From UBA8515 sp036170795 (GTDB lineage Bacteria; Patescibacteriota; Minisyncoccia; Phycocordibacterales; UBA9973): DNA of 26,588 nt. This document shows, in pieces, positions 20,838 through 26,588 of this stretch (positions are counted from its first letter, which is position 1; the number at the start of each line of letters is the position of its first letter). The notes below the pieces were generated by a model. That model saw only the letters and a list, made by a program, of their open reading frames with translations, did not search any database and had not been told where the DNA came from. Position numbers and translations under genes: made by a program. The stretch is from contig JAVHPX010000004.1 of assembly GCA_036170795.1 (NCBI GenBank), positions 1-26,588 of the forward strand, given 5' to 3'.

Positions 20838-23363
20838 TTAGTTGCTATTTACTGAAAAGCTTGCAGTCTGCTCTCCATTGTTACCTACAGCGTCATAACC
20901 TATAGCATGAATAGTATTTGTGTTTGAGATATTACTTACTTCGTTTGGAATAAAAGATACTTGAAACGGGTAAGATTTTAAAGATCTTAAATACGTATTA
21001 TTTATATAGACATCTATTTTATTTATTTGATTTTGACTTTTGGGAATTATAGAAAATGAAACTGTTTGATTTTTTTTGTATACCTCAGTTTGTAATCCAG
21101 ATATTTGGAAAGTCGGTTTTAATATTGTTGTATGAATATTATCATATAGAGTAGGTTGATCGTTTGTAGTTATTGTTTTATATTTTCCACTGTTAGTATT
21201 CCACCATTTTTGTACTCCATATTCCCAATTTGTATATTGTGGATCTTTTTCTGGATTTATTGGACGCTGTCCCAAGGGATTATTTTTATCTATCCAATAA
21301 AGGATAGTATGAACATTGGTAATTGATTGTTCTTTTGTTGTTTCATTTGGTGTGTACTCTGTTGCAAGTCCACCTGAAGTGATATCGGTGATAAAAGTAT
21401 CACCACCTTGCCAAAACCCTCTAAGAATAGCTGGTATAGTTTGATCAATAGTATCTGGTTTGTTAAAAGATTCAATTGGTAAAGTTTTAAGAGCTTCAGT
21501 TATAACTCCATTCCAAATTGGACCAGCAAGTGCAGCACCACCTTTTTTCATTGGGTCATTATTATTATTTCCTACCCACACACCGACTACAATAGAAGGG
21601 GTGTATCCGATAGTCCATGCATCTTTATTGTTATTTGTAGTACCGGTTTTTACAGCAACTTCTCTGTTTGGAACCACTAGACTAGAGTTTGCTGTAAATG
21701 TCGGTGTGCGAGCGACATTATCAGAAAGAATATCTGAAAGTATCCTTGGAATATTTGGATCAAGGACTTGGTATGGTTTATCCTCATATTTTTCTAAAAT
21801 ATTTCCTGAACTATCTTCTACGGAAAGAATTCCTGTATATGGATTACGAATTCCATTGTTTGCAAAGACTCCATAGACGGAAGTCATATCGAGTAGGGTC
21901 GTTTCTCCTCCTCCAATAACAAGTGATAAGCCATAACGAGTAGGGTCGTTTAATGTACTAATTCCAAGATCATGCGCCATTTTGATTGCATCAGGTACAC
22001 CAACAAGATAGAGTAATTTTACAGCTATTATATTTATTGATTGTGCTAATCCATTTTTAAGTGTCATTGGCCCACGATCTTTTATATTGTTATCATAATC
22101 ATCTGGACTATAACATTTGGCATTCTTACTACCAGGAAGGGGCTTGCTTGTTGGACTACATGAAGCGTTGAATTCAGTCTTCACATCAAAGAGGGTTGTC
22201 TCTTCTGTGTAACCTTTTTTAAATGCGAGAGCATAAACAATTGGTTTAAACGATGATCCAGGTTGCCTTTGGGCAGTCGCAACATTAAAATTACCATCAA
22301 TTGTTTTATCAAAATAATCACGTGATCCAATCATTGAAAGTATTTGTCCTGTTTTTGGGTCAATAGCGACAACAGCAGCATTTTTACCTTTCCAACTTTT
22401 TTCATTTATTTTTGCATTAGCAAGAGTGATTTCTTCTGCTTTTTTTTGTAAATTATAATCAAGTGTTGTTATTATTTTTAAACCACCAACATCGAGAGCT
22501 TCTTGCCCATATTTATTTTCTAAATAATCTTTAATAAAAAAGACAAAGTGCGGTGCAGCTATATGCATTGGTTGAGAGGGTAAGAAAACGACTTTTTCTG
22601 AAAGAGCATTTGTATAGTCAGTTTGTGATATAAATTTTAAATCGAACATTCTTTTAAGGATAAGATTTTTGCGTTCATCAAGGCCTAATTTATTTTTACC
22701 ATATGGTGAATAATATGTAGGACCATTAGGGATAGCAGCTAGATAAGCTGATTCAGCTAATGTTAAATTAATTGGTTCTTTACCGAAGAACGCTTTTGAA
22801 GCTTCTTCTATACCATAAATATTGCCACCATAAGGAGCTTCATTTAAATAAAGAGCAAGAATATCTTCTTTGTTCATAGTTTGTTCAAGTTTAACTGAAA
22901 GTATCCATTCTTTTATTTTTCTGCTGAAAGTACGATCTGAATTAAGAAGAGTATTTTTTATTAGTTGTTGAGTGATAGTTGATCCACCTTGTACTTTTCT
23001 ACCTGTTAATTTTGCCCAAATTGTTGCTCGGATAATTGAACTTATACGAATACCTTTATGCTGATAAAATTCTGAATCTTCTATGGCAACAGTTGCATTT
23101 TTAATATTAAGACCCATATCTTCATACGGTATAATTGTACGTTTTATATTTTGGTGTATATCATAGAGGATTATCGTTCCAGTGCGATCATAAATTTTAG
23201 TAGAGCTTTGTATTTTACGTTCAGTAAATGATTTAAAATCTGGAAGTTGTAAAAGACTAGCCCAAACAATAATAATACTAAAACTAAAAATACTAAATGC
23301 CAATATCCCGAGTATCCAGTTACGAATATGGTATTTCTTAAAGAATCTGTTTATTTTACTCAT
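20838..23363 (-). CDS. pbpA: Class A penicillin-binding protein 1A (transglycosylase/transpeptidase)
   Basis: An 841-residue bifunctional peptidoglycan synthase. One membrane helix (~18-38) is followed by the GT51 transglycosylase with catalytic Glu95 in VAIEDSEFYQHKG, GGSTITQQLIKN and LALYLNEAPYGGNIYG. The transpeptidase has SSFK (Ser370), SIN (Ser442) and KTGT (Lys572). The last ~90 residues, after FQISGLQTEVYKKNQTV, form an Ig-like beta domain, probably a wall-binding or spacing module. I use the ATG at 23363 rather than the one at 23375, because TATGAT at 23371-23376 lies 7 nt upstream and overlaps the earlier ATG. It is divergent from tyrS. The enzyme works outside the membrane. The symbol is generic. 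Confidence 0.95.
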   Translation of the reverse strand: MSKINRFFKKYHIRNWILGILAFSIFSFSIIIVWASLLQLPDFKSFTERKIQSSTKIYDRTGTIILYDIHQNIKRTIIPYEDMGLNIKNATVAIEDSEFYQHKGIRISSIIRATIWAKLTGRKVQGGSTITQQLIKNTLLNSDRTFSRKIKEWILSVKLEQTMNKEDILALYLNEAPYGGNIYGIEEASKAFFGKEPINLTLAESAYLAAIPNGPTYYSPYGKNKLGLDERKNLILKRMFDLKFISQTDYTNALSEKVVFLPSQPMHIAAPHFVFFIKDYLENKYGQEALDVGGLKIITTLDYNLQKKAEEITLANAKINEKSWKGKNAAVVAIDPKTGQILSMIGSRDYFDKTIDGNFNVATAQRQPGSSFKPIVYALAFKKGYTEETTLFDVKTEFNASCSPTSKPLPGSKNAKCYSPDDYDNNIKDRGPMTLKNGLAQSINIIAVKLLYLVGVPDAIKMAHDLGISTLNDPTRYGLSLVIGGGETTLLDMTSVYGVFANNGIRNPYTGILSVEDSSGNILEKYEDKPYQVLDPNIPRILSDILSDNVARTPTFTANSSLVVPNREVAVKTGTTNNNKDAWTIGYTPSIVVGVWVGNNNNDPMKKGGAALAGPIWNGVITEALKTLPIESFNKPDTIDQTIPAILRGFWQGGDTFITDITSGGLATEYTPNETTKEQSITNVHTILYWIDKNNPLGQRPINPEKDPQYTNWEYGVQKWWNTNSGKYKTITTNDQPTLYDNIHTTILKPTFQISGLQTEVYKKNQTVSFSIIPKSQNQINKIDVYINNTYLRSLKSYPFQVSFIPNEVSNISNTNTIHAIGYDAVGNNGEQTASFSVNSN

Positions 23364-23370
23364 ATACACT

Positions 23371-23376
23371 ATCATA
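23371..23376 (-). promoter_or_regulatory. -10 box of the PBP gene
   Basis: TATGAT on the minus strand ends 7 nt before the ATG at 23363 and overlaps an alternative in-frame ATG at 23375. The -35 region is unclear. The divergent tyrS promoter must lie in the same 67-bp gap, where TATGAT at 23414-23419 is a candidate. Confidence 0.4.
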
Positions 23377-23430
23377 CCATAGCATATGTCACAGCAGGAC
23401 AGGGATTTGTTTATATGATAAAGTATAGGT

Positions 23431-24612
23431 ATGATTCACGATATAGATGAACTATTAACAAGGGGTGTTGAAGATATTTTTATAGAAAAAGACTTACGTG
23501 AAAAGCTTTTATCTGGTAAAAAATTACGTATTAAATTTGGTATTGATCCCACAAGCCCATATATACATTTAGGTAGAGCTGTGCCATTACGTAAATTAAA
23601 AGCTTTCCAAGATTCAGGACATAAAATTGTTCTTATTATTGGTGATTTTACAGCTAAAATTGGGGATCCTTCAGATAAGCTTGAAAAGCGTCCAATGCTT
23701 TCAGATAAAGAGATAAAGAATAATTTAAAAAAATATTTAGAACAGATAGCATTAATTCTTAATATGAAAAAAGTTGAAGTACGATACAATTCTGAATGGC
23801 TCAAAAAAATGAATTTTTTTGATATAGGACAACTTCTAGAATGTTTTACTGTTCAACAAATGTCAAAACGGCGTAATTTCAAAGAACGTTTAGATGCGGG
23901 TACTGATATATTTATGGTTGAATTTTTATACCCAGCACTTCAAGGTTATGATAGCGTAGCTGTAAATGCAGATGTAGAGATAGGAGGGTTTGATCAACTT
24001 TTTAATCTAAAAGCAGGTAGAACTGTTCAAAAAAGATATAACCAGAATGAACAAGATATTATGGTTGTTTCAATGCTCGAAGGTACAGATGGACGTAAAA
24101 TGTCTTCTTCTTGGGGTAATATTATAGCACTTACTGATAAACCAGAAGAAATGTTTGGTAAAATAATGTCACTTAGAGATGAACTTATAACAAAATATTT
24201 TTTACTTTGTACAGATGTATCTCTTGATGTCATAGAAGGATATGCTCGTGATATGGTAACAGGTACAGTAAATCCTCGTGATTTGAAAATGATTTTAGGT
24301 AAAGATATTGTATCTATGTATCATAATAAAAAACTTGCAAATAAAGCACAAGAGATTTTTATAGAGACATTTCAAAAAAAGGAGATACCTAAAGATGTAG
24401 AAGAAATAGAAGTTACTAAAAATACTTTTCTCGTAGACGCGTTCTTATCTCATAAAATTATTTCTTCTAAGAGTGAATTTCGTCGGCTTGTAGATGAGCA
24501 TGCTATTACGAACTTGGATATCGGTAAAAAAGTTTCTTCACATACAGCATTAGCTCAAGATGGGGTATATAGAATAGGTAAAAAAAGATTTTGTAAAATA
24601 TCTATTTTGTAA
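23431..24612 (+). CDS. tyrS: Tyrosyl-tRNA synthetase
   Basis: A 393-residue class I aminoacyl-tRNA synthetase that charges tRNA-Tyr. HIGH-type motif IHLGRA (His46) follows KFGIDPTSPY, GDFTAKIGDPS lies in the Rossmann fold, and the KMSKS loop reads GRKMSSSWGN (residues 222-231). The C-terminal S4-like RNA-binding domain includes KIISSKSEFRRLVDEHAI, and the protein ends YRIGKKRFCKI. The HLGR and KMSSS variants fit the TyrRS group that includes TyrZ-type enzymes. A perfect palindromic terminator begins directly after the stop. No T-box leader is visible, since only 67 bp separate it from the PBP start. Confidence 0.95.
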   Translation: MIHDIDELLTRGVEDIFIEKDLREKLLSGKKLRIKFGIDPTSPYIHLGRAVPLRKLKAFQDSGHKIVLIIGDFTAKIGDPSDKLEKRPMLSDKEIKNNLKKYLEQIALILNMKKVEVRYNSEWLKKMNFFDIGQLLECFTVQQMSKRRNFKERLDAGTDIFMVEFLYPALQGYDSVAVNADVEIGGFDQLFNLKAGRTVQKRYNQNEQDIMVVSMLEGTDGRKMSSSWGNIIALTDKPEEMFGKIMSLRDELITKYFLLCTDVSLDVIEGYARDMVTGTVNPRDLKMILGKDIVSMYHNKKLANKAQEIFIETFQKKEIPKDVEEIEVTKNTFLVDAFLSHKIISSKSEFRRLVDEHAITNLDIGKKVSSHTALAQDGVYRIGKKRFCKISIL

Positions 24613-24648
24613 TTTAAAATCCCTTAACTTAAGTTAAGGGATTTTAAA
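24613..24648. terminator. Bidirectional terminator between tyrS and the ruvBC-side genes
   Basis: A perfect 36-bp palindrome centred at 24630/24631: TTTAAAATCCCTTAACTT and its complement. It starts immediately after the tyrS TAA and ends 2 nt before the stop of the acidic ORF on the other strand, so it can end both transcripts. Confidence 0.85.
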
Positions 24649-24650
24649 AA

Positions 24651-24809
24651 TTAATATTCAGCACCATCAAGCCCAGCAACCCCTCCAATATCTTCGTCAT
24701 CAGATAATAGATCATCGTCTAATGATGGATCACTAAGATCACTATCAAGACCATCTTCATCTTCTGTTGTGTCCCCAATCTTTAAATCTTCATCATCTCT
24801 ATAGCTCAT
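24651..24809 (-). CDS. Hyperacidic small protein (52 aa)
   Basis: Reading from 24809 the product is MSYRDDEDLKIGDTTEDEDG, then LDSDLSDPSLDDDLLSDDED and IGGVAGLDGAEY. About 40% of residues are Asp or Glu, with only two basic side chains, and no helix or signal is visible. TAAAAT (24822-24817) lies 7 nt before the ATG and the bidirectional terminator follows the stop, consistent with expression alone or with ruvBC. The bias (D/E/L/S) is stable along the frame, which supports coding. Function is unknown. A disordered acidic protein that mimics DNA or binds a basic partner is one possibility. Confidence 0.6.
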   Translation of the reverse strand: MSYRDDEDLKIGDTTEDEDGLDSDLSDPSLDDDLLSDDEDIGGVAGLDGAEY

Positions 24810-24860
24810 AGATTATATTTTAGAATACAATTATTATAATGCACTATTTGTATCAAAATA

Positions 24861-25367
24861 TTATTTTCTTGGCAATACCACCCCACCTGTGGAAAACTGG
24901 ACACAAGCAAGGCATGTAAGCCCAATAGCGATAGCATCTAATTCATCATCAGAATTTGTTTGTTTTTCTATTTTTATAAGCTTAGGTACCATATTTAAAA
25001 CCATTCTTTTGTCTGCTTTGCCATAACCAGTAACTGCTATTTTTATTTCTGGTGGAGTATATTCAAAAACCATGAGTCCATTTCTAGATGCACTATAAAT
25101 GATAACTCCTCGAGCTTCTGCTACTCCCATAGCAGTTTTTTGATTTGTAGTGAAATAAAGTTTTTCTATTGCAAGACTTATTGGTTTATATTTTTTAATA
25201 ACAATTTCAACTTCATTTCCTATGCAGGTCAGACGTTTGTGAAATGGTATTTTAGCGCTTGTTTTAAAACATTCTGAATAAAGCAATTTATCTTTTTGTT
25301 TTGGTAATCGTTCTATAACAGCAATACCTATTCGTTCATAACCAGGATCAATTGCTAATATTTTCAT
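24861..25367 (-). CDS. ruvC: Holliday junction resolvase RuvC
   Basis: A 168-residue endonuclease that cuts Holliday junctions in concert with RuvAB. The RNase H-like fold has the four acidic catalytic residues Asp7 (ILAIDPGYERIG), Glu68 (LAIEKLYF), Asp141 and Asp144 (SDDELDAIAIG). Also visible are TTNQKTAMGVAEARG and the TGYGKADKRMV loop. The ATG at 25367 overlaps the end of ruvB by 20 nt, so translation is coupled. The usual third partner, ruvA, is not in the window. Length is normal. Confidence 0.95.
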   Translation of the reverse strand: MKILAIDPGYERIGIAVIERLPKQKDKLLYSECFKTSAKIPFHKRLTCIGNEVEIVIKKYKPISLAIEKLYFTTNQKTAMGVAEARGVIIYSASRNGLMVFEYTPPEIKIAVTGYGKADKRMVLNMVPKLIKIEKQTNSDDELDAIAIGLTCLACVQFSTGGVVLPRK

Positions 25368-26355
25368 ATTTATATCCTAGATGTTCATAACCTTTTTTTG
25401 TGATTGTTCGACCACGGCCTGTTCGTTCAAGAAGACCAAGTTGAATAAGGTATGGTTCAATAACTTCTTCTATAGTCGCTTCTTCTTCGCTTGTAGCAGC
25501 CGATATAGTTTTGAGTCCGACTGGTCCGCCATTAAATTTACTAATAATAATATCGATAATACGTCTATCAGATGATGATAATCCAAGTTCATCTATTTCA
25601 AGAAGAGCAAGAGCCCTCTTCACTGTTTCTTTAGAGAGAGGTATTTTATTTACTTGTGCGTAATCACGGCATCGTTTAAGAAAGTAGTTTGCGGTTCGAG
25701 GAGTAAAACGAGCACGTTTTGAAATTTCATCTATGGCGTCATCGTTCAACTCAACCTTTAATATTTTTGCAGAGCGAGTTATAATTTTTTTTATTTCGTC
25801 GTCGGTATAAAATTCAAGTCTGAAAACTCCACCAGAAAAACGTGAACGTAGTGGAGATGAAAGAAGCGCAATACGAGTTGTAGCGGCTATTAGTGTGAAT
25901 GGTGGAAGTTCAAGTTGAATTGTACGTGCTGATGGACCCTTGCCAATGATTATATCGAGCACTCCACTTTCCATAGCAGGGTAGAGGACTTCTTCAACCA
26001 TTTTATTTAGACGATGAATTTCATCTATAAAAACAATATCACCGGGTGTAAGATTTGTAAGAATTGAAGCAAGATCACCAACTTTTTCTATAGCAGGTCC
26101 TGAAGTAATCTTAATTTGTCTACGAGTTTCTTTGGCAATTAGGTGAGCTAGCGTAGTTTTGCCAAGTCCAGGAGGACCATAGAAAAGTATGTGTTCGGCG
26201 GGATGTGACCTCTCTTCTGCTGCAGTTAGAAGTATTTTTAGATTTGCCTTAATATTTTCTTGACCAATATAGTCACCCCAAACACTTGGTCTAAGTGTTT
26301 GGTCTAAAAATCCTTCATCTTTTACTACAGTTTCTAATTTAATTTGGCTTGACAT
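25348..26355 (-). CDS. ruvB: Holliday junction branch migration helicase RuvB
   Basis: A 335-residue AAA+ motor that, with RuvA, drives branch migration of Holliday junctions. Motifs in order: LRPSVWGDYIGQE, Walker A GPPGLGKTT (residues 60-68), Walker B DIVFIDEIHRL (106-116), sensor AATTR, arginine finger region SPLRSRFSGG (family usually LRDRFG, so the Asp is Ser), FTPRTANYFLKR and a C-terminal winged helix ending LLERTGRGRTITKKGYEHLG. It ends with TGA, which shows UGA is a stop here. It overlaps ruvC by 20 nt and is divergent from the RNA candidate at the right edge. Confidence 0.97.
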   Translation of the reverse strand: MSSQIKLETVVKDEGFLDQTLRPSVWGDYIGQENIKANLKILLTAAEERSHPAEHILFYGPPGLGKTTLAHLIAKETRRQIKITSGPAIEKVGDLASILTNLTPGDIVFIDEIHRLNKMVEEVLYPAMESGVLDIIIGKGPSARTIQLELPPFTLIAATTRIALLSSPLRSRFSGGVFRLEFYTDDEIKKIITRSAKILKVELNDDAIDEISKRARFTPRTANYFLKRCRDYAQVNKIPLSKETVKRALALLEIDELGLSSSDRRIIDIIISKFNGGPVGLKTISAATSEEEATIEEVIEPYLIQLGLLERTGRGRTITKKGYEHLGYKYENISN

Positions 26356-26429
26356 TAGTTTTTATTTATGATATACTTTCTTTGTAAATTTAATGGTAGT
26401 TTTATATATTTATTATAGCATTTTAGTGA

Positions 26430-26583
26430 AGAGGACATAAATCTCTAAGCAATCGGCCTCGTGCTCTATATATGTGCGTAGGACGTTCTGGTTGTATTTA
26501 TACTTACTGGGTCTATCCTGTAATCATACGTTACTTTAATCACGCATGTTTTTAAAGGATTGTTTAGAGATTTATGTTTTTTT
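26430..26583 (+). ncRNA. Candidate structured RNA, possibly 6S-like
   Basis: Positions 26436-26454 pair with 26558-26576 over 19 bp (one G-U), followed by TTTTTTTCTTTT. This closed stem plus T tract looks like a transcript end. The enclosed ~100 nt contain further complementary parts (GTGCGT with ACGCAT, TAGGA with TCCTG), giving an irregular long hairpin. Size, closing stem and terminal T tract fit 6S RNA, whose closing stem in E. coli also contains AUCUC/GAGAU-like pairs, but I cannot confirm the central bubble. No open frame of note crosses it. The TATTATAG near 26412 may be its -10. The family is uncertain. Confidence 0.5.
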
Positions 26584-26588
26584 CTTTT

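Noticed and set aside
21460..21876. Plus-strand ORFs within the PBP gene
   Set aside because: They are antisense shadows of a clearly coding minus-strand gene.
26430..26588. SRP RNA, tmRNA or RNase P RNA
   Set aside because: No GGAAG SRP loop, no CCA-ending tRNA-like part, and the interval is too short for RNase P RNA.

Overview
The window looks like the replication-origin region of a small-genome, low-GC bacterium of the Candidate Phyla Radiation (Patescibacteria, most like the Parcubacteria/Paceibacteria). This is inferred from the gene set, not from a marker tree. Supporting signs are an AT-rich coding style, almost no Shine-Dalgarno sequences, a VirB2/pilin-like two-helix protein of the type common in these genomes, very compact core genes, and a long run of small membrane-anchored proteins I mostly cannot assign. 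UGA ends ruvB and UAG ends several genes, so the standard bacterial code applies.

Region 1 (1-3150): the 3' part of a pilin-like/L,D-transpeptidase fusion faces the classic origin-side operon on the minus strand, rpmH-rnpA-yidD-yidC-khpB (L34, RNase P protein, YidD, YidC insertase, KH/R3H RNA-binding protein). A perfect 27-bp inverted repeat, each arm itself a palindrome, lies between rpmH and rnpA. Region 2 (3150-6088): dnaA, an AT-rich intergenic stretch with two pairs of inward-facing DnaA boxes (probable oriC), dnaN, and a short DciA/DUF721-like gene.

Region 3 (6100-20840) is an accessory island, all on the plus strand (the leading strand from this origin). It holds about 18 genes, most encoding one N-terminal membrane helix plus a unique extracytoplasmic domain. 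A TMEM43-family protein, an XAC2610-like domain, PsbP/DcrB-like domains and an AbiEii-type nucleotidyltransferase with a DUF6922-like partner are recognisable. The island carries seven copies (one decayed) of a 21-bp palindrome in two co-varying subtypes. It also has four families of reused N-terminal leaders, several leader-only or tail-only gene scars beside the palindromes, a frameshifted gene and an amber-interrupted two-domain gene. It reads as a locus that keeps reshuffling secreted or membrane proteins next to the origin.

Region 4 (20838-26588): a class A penicillin-binding protein (minus), tyrS (plus), a shared palindromic terminator, then a 52-residue hyperacidic ORF, ruvC and ruvB (minus). 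At the right edge is a candidate structured RNA of about 150 nt, closed by a 19-bp stem and followed by a T tract.

Many starts lie 6-9 nt after a TATAAT-like box (yidC, rpmH, dnaA, the PBP, and several island genes). That places transcription starts at or next to the start codon and suggests leaderless mRNAs. The longest stretch without an intact gene, 10973-11290, holds a decayed leader, one palindrome, a promoter-like box and a truncated gene start. No tRNA, rRNA, CRISPR array or transposase gene was seen.
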